A stretch of DNA of 64,000 nucleotides from AP-15 sp963797115. GTDB taxonomy: Bacteria > Pseudomonadota > Alphaproteobacteria > ATCC43930 > CGMCC-115725. Each line of letters opens with the position of its first letter. The stretch's first letter is position 1. Below the pieces are notes generated by a model that worked only from the letters and a program-made list of their open reading frames with translations, did no database searches and was not told where the DNA came from. Below, piece after piece: positions 43,640 through 52,004 of the stretch. The stretch is from the NCBI GenBank assembly GCA_963797115.1, contig CAWCOH010000001.1, positions 2,294,001 through 2,358,000 on the forward strand, written 5' to 3'. A program made the translations under genes and the position numbers.

Positions 43640-44620
43640 CTACACCGGCATCGTGCGTTTCTGGTGTGCGCGGCCTCGGATCGCGGTCTCTTCGCGGTGG
43701 CCGGCGATTACCCGCACACCCTCGTCGAGCTTGCCGACGATGTTCTCCGGTGCCGCAGTCTCGAGAAACGCGACGCGGTGCTTGCGGCAGGTGGCAAAGA
43801 CGCGCTCGCGCGCGTCGCGCATCTCTGGAGGGTAAGGATCGCGCGGGACCGTGACATAGCCGAGAGCCAGGCCGAGATCGCCCGGACCCAATTCCGCAAA
43901 GCCGAGACCCGGCACGGCGATGATCTCCTCACTATTGGTGATACCCTCAGGGCTCTCCAGCTTGACCCCGAGCAATAGCTCGCCTTCTGGGTTGAGCGGC
44001 CAGGGATCGCAGCATGCGAGGTATTCCTCAGGAGAAATCCCCCACACCGGAGCGGCCGTCGCTTCCGAGCCGCGGCCGCGCGTCCCCAGGCCGAGCGAAC
44101 CCCCGGCGGCGTTTATGGCGCGCGTCGCGCCATGCATCCGCTCGACCGGAGAAGGGAGAGTCGGATCGATCCCGGTCGACTGGTGCGGATAGCGGCAGGA
44201 TTCGACAAAGGCGCGGACGGCGTCCGCCGACTCGGCCTGGCACAGCAGGACGCCGTGCACACCGCGACCAAGGATTTGGCGGAACTGCCAGGCGTTGAAG
44301 CGCACATTGGCGGCGTCGGTACCGTTAACCGGAGCCTCGACGATGACGGTCGGCATGCGGTGCCCCGAGCGAGTTGGGCCGCGCTCGATCAGACCCTGCA
44401 TGTATTCGGCAAGGCCCGCCATGTCGAACGAGCCGTGCTCCATCCCGATGTTTATATAATCGGCCCAGGTATCCGCGTCCTCGCGCCCCTGTGCGCGGCT
44501 CAAGACATGGCCGCTATGACCGCCGACGTAATAGATCGCCTGGTCGCCCGCCAACAATTCGATGGCGCGGTTGATGCGGTTCGCCATGATCGCCTTCTCG
44601 ACGCTGATCTTGCCATCCAT
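43640..44620 (-). CDS. HpcH/HpaI family aldolase
   Basis: A 326-residue metal-dependent class II aldolase of the HpcH/HpaI family, which cleaves 4-hydroxy-2-oxo acids to pyruvate or similar. HGSFDMAGLAEYMQGL, PTVIVEAPVNGTDAANVRF and GVHGVLLCQAES mark the barrel; the metal-binding Glu is in KLESPEGITNSEEI and the Asp in AELGPGDLGLALG. Slightly longer than most HpaI proteins. It starts 14 bases after the stop of the upstream SDR remnant, so it may belong to a former catabolic operon. Confidence 0.85.
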   Translation of the reverse strand: MDGKISVEKAIMANRINRAIELLAGDQAIYYVGGHSGHVLSRAQGREDADTWADYINIGMEHGSFDMAGLAEYMQGLIERGPTRSGHRMPTVIVEAPVNGTDAANVRFNAWQFRQILGRGVHGVLLCQAESADAVRAFVESCRYPHQSTGIDPTLPSPVERMHGATRAINAAGGSLGLGTRGRGSEATAAPVWGISPEEYLACCDPWPLNPEGELLLGVKLESPEGITNSEEIIAVPGLGFAELGPGDLGLALGYVTVPRDPYPPEMRDARERVFATCRKHRVAFLETAAPENIVGKLDEGVRVIAGHREETAIRGRAHQKRTMPV

Positions 44621-44634
44621 GGTGCAGCAGCGGT

Positions 44635-45190
44635 TCAGCCGACGCGCACAAGCGCGCCGCCATCGACGGGCAGCGCCACGCCGGTTATGAAATTGGCCTC
44701 GTCCGACGCCAAGAACAGGGCGGCGTTGGCGACGTCCCAGGCAGTCCCCAAACGCCCGCGCAGCGGCACCCTGGCGTCGCGTTCGGCGGCGACCTCGGCG
44801 CGACTGCGGTTGCTGGCGCGGGCGCGCGTATCGACCGCTATCGGCGTGTCCCTCAGCCCGGGCAGGATGCAGTTGGCGCGGATGCCGTAGGGCGCGTTGT
44901 GCAGCGCCAGCTGCTCGGTGAACGCCACCATCGCCGCCTTGGTCGCCTTATAGGCAACAAGCGGGTAGGAATTCTCGTGCGCCGCGACCGAGGAGATGTT
45001 GATGATGACGCCCGAGCGCTGCCGGCGCATGATTGGCACCACATGCTTGCACGCCATGATCGTGCCGCGCAAGTTGATCGCACAGATGCGGTCAAAAGCC
45101 TCTTCGGTGATCTCGTCGAGCGGTTTGTCGCCGCCGGCGATGCTTACCCCGACATTGTTGTGCAGGATGTCGATCCGTCCCCGGCGCGCC
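44635..45190 (-). pseudogene. Short-chain dehydrogenase lacking its N-terminal NAD-binding part
   Basis: The frame gives GRIDILHNNVGVSIAGGDK then ITEEAFDRICAINLRGTI, the catalytic region SGVIINISSVAAHENSYPLVAYKATKAAM (Ser, Tyr and Lys) and a normal C-terminus ending GVALPVDGGALVRVG. Upstream of about 45190 the similarity stops: AEAR is followed by unrelated sequence and the Rossmann TGxxxGIG part is absent. Without it no NAD(P) binding is expected. An internal ATG at 45072 could produce a 145-residue stub. Confidence 0.78.
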
Positions 45191-45459
45191 TCCGCAGCGG
45201 GGGATTTCGAACCGCTGGCCCCCTGTAAAACGGATGGCCTGTTTTGACCGCTCTGATCGGCCTGAGGCCCCTTCTCTTCCGGAAAAAATCAAGGACATTC
45301 TCGCAACAAGACCGGCAGTTCGAGTCCCCTCTGCTCCGCCGGGCGGCGGCTCCCCAGGTAGCTGCAGGAAAATCTGCGTTGCCGAAGGTGGACCTTCAAC
45401 GTCCTCTGGCACCAACGCGCGAGCCAACTGACCGTCCGGCGGCCGTGTCCGCCGGACGG

Positions 45460-46348
45460 TCAGGCGGGACGTGTTCCTTTGAGCTGTGTGCGGTGCATCA
45501 GCCGGCGCGTTGACGAATCGAAGGCGTCGCGGCGGTGCATCGCGCACCGATTGTCCCACCACACAAGGTCGCCGACCTGCCATTCCTGCGTCCAGGTGAA
45601 CTTCCCCTGGGTCGCATGCGCCCACAGCTCGTCGAGCAATGCTCTCGCTCTCGACGACCGGCAACCCGATGACATAGGCGTTGATGCGGCGGCCGAGGAA
45701 CAACGCCTTGTTGCCGGTTTCCGGATGCGTGCGCACCATCGGCTGGAACGCTCCCGGGACCTTGCTAACATCAGCTACGTTCTCGAACCCTTTATGCGCC
45801 TTGCCGGCGCTCGAATGGGTCGCGGCATGGATCATCATCAGCCCGTCGATCCGCTTTTTGGTTTCCTCGGGCAGGGTGTTATAGGCGCTGTAGCAGTTGA
45901 GGAACGAGGTCGCCCCACCCGCATCGGGCGGTGGCGCTTCCAGGGCACGCAAGAGGCTCGCCGCCGGCGGCACGTCGACGAACGAGCTGTCGGTATGCCA
46001 GAACGCCTCGCCGTCGCCGAGCCCGCCGATCGCCTTGCCGTCCTCGATGATGTTGGAGATCACTGAGATTTCCGGCGGGATGTCGCGCTTGCGGCCGGCG
46101 GTCTGGGTCTCGACCCCGTACTGCTTGGCGATCAGCGCCGCGGGGTTGAATTCGAGCTCGCCGAACTGACGGGTGAACGCCATGTGCTGCTCGTCGGTCA
46201 TCGGCTGGCCGCGGAAGCGCAGTACGAGGTTGGCAAGTCAGGCGGCGCGTATCGCGTCGCGGTCGGCGGTGCTCAAGGGCTCGCGGATGTCGACGTCCGA
46301 GATGTCGGCGCCGAGCCCGGCTGCGAACGGTCTGAGAGTGACGCTCAT
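45460..46348 (-). pseudogene. TauD/TfdA dioxygenase with nonsense codon and frameshift (copy 2)
   Basis: ATG 46348 starts SVTLRPFAAGLGADISDVDI. At 46238-46240 a TGA replaces the expected Trp (TGG) before LANLVLRFRGQPMTDEQH. The frame then continues with the iron site AFWHTDSSFVDVPPAAS and PMVRTHPETGNKALFLGR. Near 45640 an extra base moves the rest to another frame: LLDELWAHATQGKFTW, WWDNRCAMHRRDAF and LMHRTQ with the distal His. All iron ligands survive in pieces. It follows copy 3 by six bases, so both were one operon. Confidence 0.85.
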
Positions 46349-46353
46349 TGCCG

Positions 46354-47212
46354 CTACTCCGCCGCCTCGAGAGCCTCGAACCCATAATCGTTGATCGAGA
46401 CGCGCCAGTGGATGCGGTCTTCCTCGGGCGGGTAGTCGCCGGCCGCCTGATGATATGAGCAGCGGTTGTCCCAGATCACGATGTCGCCCTTTTCGCCAGA
46501 CATGATGGTATTCGGCGTCAGGCACGACCATTCGCTCTTTCAATTCGGCGATCAGCGCGTCGCCTTCCTCATCCGTCGATGCCGACGAAATAGCAGATCT
46601 TGCCGGGATCGAAGTAGAGCGACTTGCGGCCGGTCTCCGGGTGAGTGCGGATGATCGGGTGGAAGACCGGCTTCCAATCCTGGTCTTCGGGATTGAGCAG
46701 CCTAGCCTTGCCGCGCCGCCCGCCATAGGAAAAGGCGCCGATCGACCCCGTCGAGCCGTTCCTTCAGACGCTGCGGCAATGCGTCATAGGCGGCATAAGC
46801 ATTGGCAAAGAGCGTGTTGCCGCCGCGGGTCGGCACCGCCAGCGCGTAGAGCTGCGTCGCCTTGAAAGGCGCCTGGTTGTAGGCGCCGTCGGTGTGCCAG
46901 CCCTCTGCGCCGCGCCGGTAGATCTCGTCGCGCAATTTCCCTTCGGCGTCGAACTTGTCGATCCCGAGCATCGTGATCTTGGGATGGTCGGGATGCCGGG
47001 TCGATTTCGACGGATGCGGCGTCACCGGCCCAAAGCGCTCGCTGTAGGCGGATGAAATCCGGGATGGTCAAATCCTGGTCGCGCACGACCATCACGTTGT
47101 GGTCGAGCCAGGACCGGTAGATCTTGTTCCAGGTGGCCTCGTCCATCGTCTTGACGTCGACGCCGAGGACCTCGACGCCGATCTGCGCTCCCATTCGGCG
47201 AATTTGGATCAT
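46354..47212 (-). pseudogene. TauD/TfdA dioxygenase with four frameshifts (copy 3)
   Basis: ATG 47212 starts IQIRRMGAQIGVEVLGVDV and NVMVVRDQDLTIPDFIRL. Four one-base insertions then shift the frame, near 47045, 46742, 46582 and 46497 (the last in a TTTT run). Assembled, the pieces give YSERFGPVTPHPSK, AEGWHTDGAYNQAPFKATQL (iron site), GAFSYGGRRGKARLLNPEDQ, PIIRTHPETGRKSLYFDPGK, GDIVIWDNRCSYHQAAGDY and the end NDYGFEALEAAE at 46354. About 285 residues. All shifts have the same sign, which is unusual. Confidence 0.82.
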
Positions 47213-47539
47213 GCGCTCGCCCTCCGATCCCTCGATTTCGCAATGAGTGAACACCCCCACCCAAAAGGCCGCAACGCCGGATTCCGCGTTGCGGACACGC
47301 GGTAGAGGCATAACACTCGACACATTCCGGCTGCGGGATCGAAAAGGCGGAGGCAAGAGAAGCGCCGGTGACAGCAATCCGACCGATACGGCTCGACGCC
47401 TTCGACATGGCGTGCGTCGGCCATATCCAGCACGGCATCTGGATGCATCCGCGCGACCGCTCGTCGGATGATGCACGGTGGGGTGAAATCCTGCTACTCG
47501 ATCCGCTGGTTTGGTGCCGGCAATGGCGCATGCGACCGT
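47213..47539. other. Unassigned intergenic stretch
   Basis: About 330 bases between the TauD copy 3 start and a possible IS6 scrap. Open frames on both strands overlap each other and show no recognisable motif or ribosome site. It should contain the promoter of the former tauD pair, but none could be defined. Confidence 0.4.
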
Positions 47540-47672
47540 CTCGACTTCATGCGGGCAGCTCAGCCGCAGTGCCGCCCGACTGTCGCGCCGTCGCTGAATC
47601 AGCATGTCGAGGATCTCGCCCTCGCGATTGACGGCGCTGTAACGGCGCGCGCCCGGCAGCTGATCGACGATT
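47540..47672 (-). mobile_element. Possible IS6-family transposase scrap
   Basis: One frame of the complement gives ARRYSAVNREGEILDMLIQ followed by RRRDSRAALRL, which resembles the core YLWRAVDQxGxVLDILVQ-RRDxxAAxRF segment of IS6/IS26-type DDE transposases, including the first catalytic-region Asp. Only about 35 residues match; a stop precedes it and the downstream half is missing. Terminal repeats were not found. Confidence 0.45.
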
Positions 47673-47849
47673 TACCGATACCGACGCACGCAGTCGCGAC
47701 AGCAGAGACAAAATCGCTTAGCGGCAGCGAGTGGCGCTGCGCGACTGCGCGCAATAGGGGCAAGCAATGCCCAAGTCGACCCCAAAGGAGCGCCGCGCAG
47801 GCGACAAGCCAAAGATCGTCGCGACCATCAACCGGGCGACCATCCAGCC

Positions 47850-48203
47850 GACCATCTCCGAAACAGTCATTTGTGACATGTTGATCAGTAACTCGAAACC
47901 GCTGGTCTGGCGCGCGGCAGCCGCGACCACTAGCGTCGCCTCTAGGTAAGACGGCGAGACCCCCATGCCGAAGTAAGCGCGCCTGCACCCCTCCAGGGCG
48001 GAAACGACCTGGCCGGGCTAAGTGAGGCCAGCGACGACGACTTCCGCGCCGAGGCGTCGGAGGCGGGTCGCTCGCTCGTCGTCACGCCGGCCAGTGCTCG
48101 CACGGGCATGTCAGCCGCGCGCAGAAGTTCCACGATACGGCCGCCGATGCCGCCGACCTGACCAGCAGCACCAGTTACCAGGACAGGTTACGAGTTCGAC
48201 ATT
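47850..48203 (-). pseudogene. NmrA-like NAD(P)-binding protein remnant
   Basis: From ATG 48203 the reading is MSNS, stop, then PVLVTGAAGQVGGIGGRIVE and LLRAADMPVRALAGV, i.e. the Rossmann start of an NmrA/azoreductase-like protein. A shift near 48060 changes frame to GAEVVVAGLT, stop, PGQVVSALEGCRRAYFGMG, then SPSYLEATLVVAAAARQ and LLINMSQMTVSEM, after which similarity ends near 47850. Two nonsense codons, one or more shifts and a lost C-terminus show it is dead. Confidence 0.75.
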
Positions 48204-48575
48204 CGAGCTCCTTGCCAGCGGCTCATGTGGTCGGCGAGCGTAAACTCGAGGCACGCTGCCTTCAAGCGAAGCCTGGTTGCCCAGAGTTTCTAGGCCTTGA
48301 TGCAACCAGTAAGTCGGCTTTCATCCGGTCCTGATGCTCTTGCCAGCGATATCGGATTGAATCGCCGCGGCGGTCACCCAGGCTGCGTCGGGTTCGGAAC
48401 TCCAAAGCTGTCGTTCAAGTTCAGCATCGGCATGGCTCATCGTAACCCGAAGCCGCCATTGGGGGCGCAAGGGCGTAGTTTCGGAATGAGAAAGGCGGTC
48501 GTTGACCCAATCCGTCGCATCAGGAAACTTGCGCCCGAAAGCAGAGTCTCTGTCGATAAACCGTGCGGGCGCGAC
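48204..48575. other. Gap without recognisable gene
   Basis: About 370 bases between the NmrA remnant and the GNAT gene. The plus-strand frame of the GNAT gene is open through here, but its translation has no GNAT features and no good ribosome site before 48576. Nothing else recognised. Confidence 0.4.
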
Positions 48576-49187
48576 ATGGCAAAGAAGATTGGTGCCATCA
48601 GGTTTAGAATCCTCCCACTCACGCCCGATCTGTGGCCCGCGCTCGAGGATCTGTTTGGCAAGTCCGGTGCCAGCAATGGCTGCTGGTGCATGTATTGGAG
48701 GCTCGGAGGCGCCTATCGGGAGGCGCCTCGCGGGGCAAACAGAGAGGCATTACGGCAGATCGTCGGACGTGGTTCACCACCGGGATTGCTCGCGTTCGAC
48801 GGGGATTTGCCGGTGGGCTGGTGCCAGCTCACGCCCCGCGATGCGCTGCCGTGGCTTGATCACATGTGGTGGTTTGTGCGTGTGGACGCCGTGCCGGTCT
48901 GGTCGATCTCCAGTTTCTTCGTGCAAAGGGGCTACCGTCGGCAAGGGGTCATGACTTAACTTATCTTCGCGGCTTTGAAGACCGCAAAGCGCGCGAGGGC
49001 GCCGGGCCTCGAAGGTTATCCTATCGACACAAGCGCACCGAAGGGCACATCGAATATCTTTACCGGTACCGCCGCTGCGTTCGCACGCGCCGGATTTAAG
49101 GTGGTCGCTCGCCGCGCATCGGCTCGACCGATAATGCGCCACGATCTGAAGGCAATTGCGCGATCAAGCTCCTTGACCCCGCGCTGA
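48576..49187 (+). pseudogene. GNAT family N-acetyltransferase interrupted by an in-frame TAA
   Basis: From ATG 48576 (MAKKIGAIRFRILPL) the protein shows GNGCWCMYWRLGG-like and GDLPVGWCQLTPRDALPWL segments and VWSISSFFVQRGYRRQGVMT, the acetyl-CoA-binding beta4-alpha3 of GNAT enzymes. TAA at 48957-48959 interrupts it right after this motif; the same frame goes on with LIFAALKTAKRARAPGLEGYP, PKGTSNIFTGTAAAFARAGF and ends at 49187. So a single nonsense change separates 127 residues from about 75 C-terminal residues. Truncated product would lack the last strand and is probably inactive. Confidence 0.8.
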
Positions 49188-49382
49188 TGACCGTAAGCGC
49201 GGCTTCGAGGATCGGAGTTCCAATCGCTGGGCGCTTCGCAATGGATGACTGCTGTGGGGCAATCCCGTCAAACATCGACCATCAGGAGGGGCGGCATCGC
49301 GCCGAAGAACGAACCCGCTCGCGCGGGAGTGGAGCGCACGTCGGGGCCGGTGCAATTTCGACGAGGTGATGCGCGGTAGCGC

Positions 49383-50300
49383 GTGACGGTCGGGGCATCC
49401 GATACTTCACTTCGGCCCGTTAGCCCATTGCGGGCGCGCATGATCGAAGACATGACCGTGCGCGGCTTCAAGGAGGACACACGCCGCGACTATGTGCGAC
49501 ACGTGCGAGCATTCGCGGCCTTCATCGGCCGGTCGCCCGACACGGCGACGGCGGAAGAGCTGCGCCTCTTCCAACTGCACCAGACGCAGAGCGGCATGCA
49601 GCCGCCGAGCATCAACAGCGCGGTCTCGGCCCTGCGCTTCTTCTTCACGGTGACGCTCGACCGGCCGGATCTGGCGCGCCGGCTCACCGTTGTACCGTAT
49701 CCGCGGCGGATACCGGCGGTGCTCAGCGTCGAGGAAGTGACCCTGCTGCTGCGCGTGGCAACTGCGCCGAAGTACAAAGCGGCGTTCGCCACCGCCTACG
49801 GCGCCGGGCTGCGCGTCTCGGAGGTTGTGGCGCTCAAGGTCGGTGATATCGATTCCAAGCGGATGCTACTCCGCGTCGAGCGCGGCAAAGGGGGCAAGGA
49901 CCGCCTTGCGATGCTGTCGCCGCAGCTGCTCGAACTGCTGCGCGTCTGGTGGCGGGAGGGCCGGCGGCGCAGCCTACTGCTGCCGGGAGGCTGGCTGTTT
50001 CCGGGTCGCAATCCGATCGAGCCGCTGTCGGCCCGCCAGCTCTGTCGCGCCGTCCGTGCCGCCGCCCAGGCTGCGGGGATCAAGAAGCGCGTCTCGCCAC
50101 ACACGCTGCGGCACAGCTTCGCCACCCACCTCCTCGAGCAAGATGTCGATATTCGTGTGATCCAAACGCTTCTGGGTTATGCCAAGCTTGACACGACGGC
50201 GCTTTACACCCGCGTCGCCAATACCACGATCCGGGCCGTAACCAGCCCACTCGACCGGCTCGCACCTTTGATCGAGGGGAGGCCGCGACCCGAGGCCTAG
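49383..50300 (+). CDS. IS91-associated tyrosine recombinase (phage-integrase family)
   Basis: A 305-residue site-specific recombinase. The N-terminal SAM-like core-binding domain (SPLRARMIEDMTVRGF, RRDYVRHVRAFAAFIG) precedes the catalytic domain with Arg144 (AGLRVSEVVALKVGDID), His240 and Arg243 (SPHTLRHSFATHL) and the nucleophile Tyr275 (TTALYTRV). All catalytic residues are present. The GTG at 49383 is the annotated start; an ATG at 49440 is an alternative. It is followed after 10 bases by the HUH transposase gene of the same element. Confidence 0.88.
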   Translation: MTVGASDTSLRPVSPLRARMIEDMTVRGFKEDTRRDYVRHVRAFAAFIGRSPDTATAEELRLFQLHQTQSGMQPPSINSAVSALRFFFTVTLDRPDLARRLTVVPYPRRIPAVLSVEEVTLLLRVATAPKYKAAFATAYGAGLRVSEVVALKVGDIDSKRMLLRVERGKGGKDRLAMLSPQLLELLRVWWREGRRRSLLLPGGWLFPGRNPIEPLSARQLCRAVRAAAQAAGIKKRVSPHTLRHSFATHLLEQDVDIRVIQTLLGYAKLDTTALYTRVANTTIRAVTSPLDRLAPLIEGRPRPEA

Positions 50301-50310
50301 CCGGGCGGCG

Positions 50311-51512
50311 GTGCGCCGCCCGAGACTGGAGATCGCAGACGTCTTTCATCGCCATGGGGCCGACTGGCGCAGGGCCAATGCCGGACATGTGAGCCTCGGT
50401 CAGCTCCAGGTCATGTCGGCGATCGAGCAGTGCCGCTCGGCGGCCCTCGGCGGCCATGTCGAGCGCTGCGAAGATTGCGGCCACAGCCGCATCGCTTACA
50501 ACTCGTGTCGCAACCGCCATTGCCCAAAGTGTCAGGGCGCGGCGGCGACGGATTGGCTCGCGGCCCGCGAGGCCGATCTGCTGCCGGTCGGCTATTTCCA
50601 CGTCGTCTTCACGCTGCCGGCCGAGATCGCTCCGATCGCCTACCAGAACAAGGCGGTCGTCTACGACCTGCTGTTCCGCACGGCCGCCGAGACGCTGCTC
50701 ACGATCGCCGCCGACCCCAAGCATCTCGGCGCTCGTATCGGCGCCACCGCCGTGCTCCACAGCTGGGGCTCGGCAATGACGCACCATCCGCACATCCATA
50801 TGATTGTGCCGGGTGGCGGAATATCGCTCGATGGGACGCGCTGGGTGCGCTGCAAGCCGGGCTTTCTCCTGCCGGTGCGGGTGCTTTCCCGCCTGTTCCG
50901 GCGGCTCTTCCTGGCGGCGCTCGCCGATGCCCACGCGGCCGGCCGGCTGGCGTTCTTTGGCCAGATCGAGGACTTGCGCCGCCGCGACGCCTTCGCCGCG
51001 CATCTCGCGCCGCTCAAGAGAAAGGATTGGTTCGTCTACTCCAAGGCGCCCTTCTCCGGCCAGAAGCAGTGCTTGCCTATCTCGCTCGCTACACCCATCG
51101 CGTCGCCATCGCGAACAGCCGGCTCGTCGCTCTCGACGAGCGCGGCGTGACCTTTCGGTACAAGGATTACCGCCGCAACGGGCAGGCGCGGTACCGCACA
51201 ATGACGCTCGGAGCAGACGAGTTCATCAGGCGCTTCTTGCTCCACGTTCTGCCGAAGGGCTTTCATCGCATCCGCCACTACGGGCTGCTGGCCAGCGCCA
51301 GCTGCAAGGCCAATATCGCGCGCGCCAAGGAGCTGATGGCCGCTCCAATCCCAGAGGTCGCGGCGGCAGCACAGGACGCAGCCGATCCGGACACCGCCTC
51401 CGATCATCGCCCGCCATGCCCTTGCTGCGGCGGCCGCATGATGATTCTCGAAGTCTTTGGGCGCAGCGGCGCGCCGCGCGGCCCGCCCTCCGGCGCCACG
51501 AGCGGGATTTGA
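50311..51512 (+). pseudogene. IS91 family HUH transposase, frameshifted
   Basis: Starts with GTG at 50311. The N-terminal zinc-binding part is CEDCGHSRIAYNSC then CPKCQG (Cys53, 56, 66, 71, 74), and the HUH metal site is HPHIHMIV (His161, His163). At about 51061 one C is missing in GGCCCAGAAG: the first frame stops at 51150, while the corrected one continues PEAVLAYLARYTHRVAIANS, which holds the catalytic Tyr residues, through GFHRIRHYGLLASASC to 51512. So the deletion separates the metal site from the tyrosines and would abolish transposition. Confidence 0.85.
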
Positions 51513-51795
51513 GGCGATGACAATCCCTGTCTTCTCGTTGCAGCATCCATTCGCCGGAACGTCTCGTTCCCGGCGCGGTGCCCATTTCATTCCGGCACCG
51601 ACAAGCGCCGGCACAACATCACTGATCAGTCCCGGATCAGCCCGTCGGCTGCGCCGGCAGGGCCCAGTCCGCAATCATCAGCGGCATTCAGCTCTTTCCG
51701 ATCTTCGCAAAACCACCCCCTGCCAACGCCGCTGCGCAACCAAATCCCCATAGACGGCCAACTGCTCGCCGCTGTCCCGCGGGTTCGTTCTTCGG
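51513..51795. other. Right-end non-coding segment of the IS91-like element
   Basis: About 280 bases after the transposase stop up to the right inverted repeat. Short open frames exist but without homology. It should contain the replication origin end (oriIS) of the element; no hairpin could be assigned with certainty. Confidence 0.45.
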
Positions 51796-52004
51796 AGGCT
51801 TTCGGACGCCGGCCAACTACACCGGATCAATCACCTCGCACCGGGCCGACATCCGAAACCCTACCCGAGAGCGGACCTCGATCGAGCTGTCATGGGAGCG
51901 CACGCCGGCAGCTTTGCTGGCACGCCCATGCAGTCTGTTGACTCTGTCCGCACTGTCTTTCACCGTTCGCGAGATATTTTTCAACCTCGGACCGCACACG
52001 CACC

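Larger units (their letters stand above)
49302..51795 (+). mobile_element. IS91-like element with tyrosine recombinase and HUH transposase
   Basis: A 2494-base unit bounded by an exact 17-bp inverted repeat: CCGAAGAACGAACCCGC at 49302-49318 and its complement at 51779-51795. It carries a tyrosine recombinase gene (49383-50300) followed by an HUH/Y2-type transposase gene (50311-51512), the arrangement found in IS91-group elements with an accessory recombinase. After the transposase about 280 bases of non-coding sequence lead to the right end. No target duplication was seen, as expected for IS91-type rolling-circle movement. The transposase is frameshifted. Confidence 0.8.

Noticed and set aside
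45185..45350. tRNA 3'-end-like strings (GGTTCGAAATCC on the minus strand and GCAGTTCGAGTCCCC on the plus strand) near the SDR break
   Set aside because: The T-arm stems do not pair correctly and no acceptor, D-arm or anticodon stem can be folded around either, so no tRNA gene is claimed; they could still be an attachment-site relic.
46238..46240. TGA in TauD copy 2 as a selenocysteine codon
   Set aside because: The homologous residue is Trp, there is no SECIS-like hairpin recognised, and the gene has a further frameshift.
51055..51070. Programmed frameshifting in the IS91 transposase
   Set aside because: No slippery heptamer or downstream pseudoknot was seen, and IS91 transposases are normally made from one frame; a deletion is simpler.
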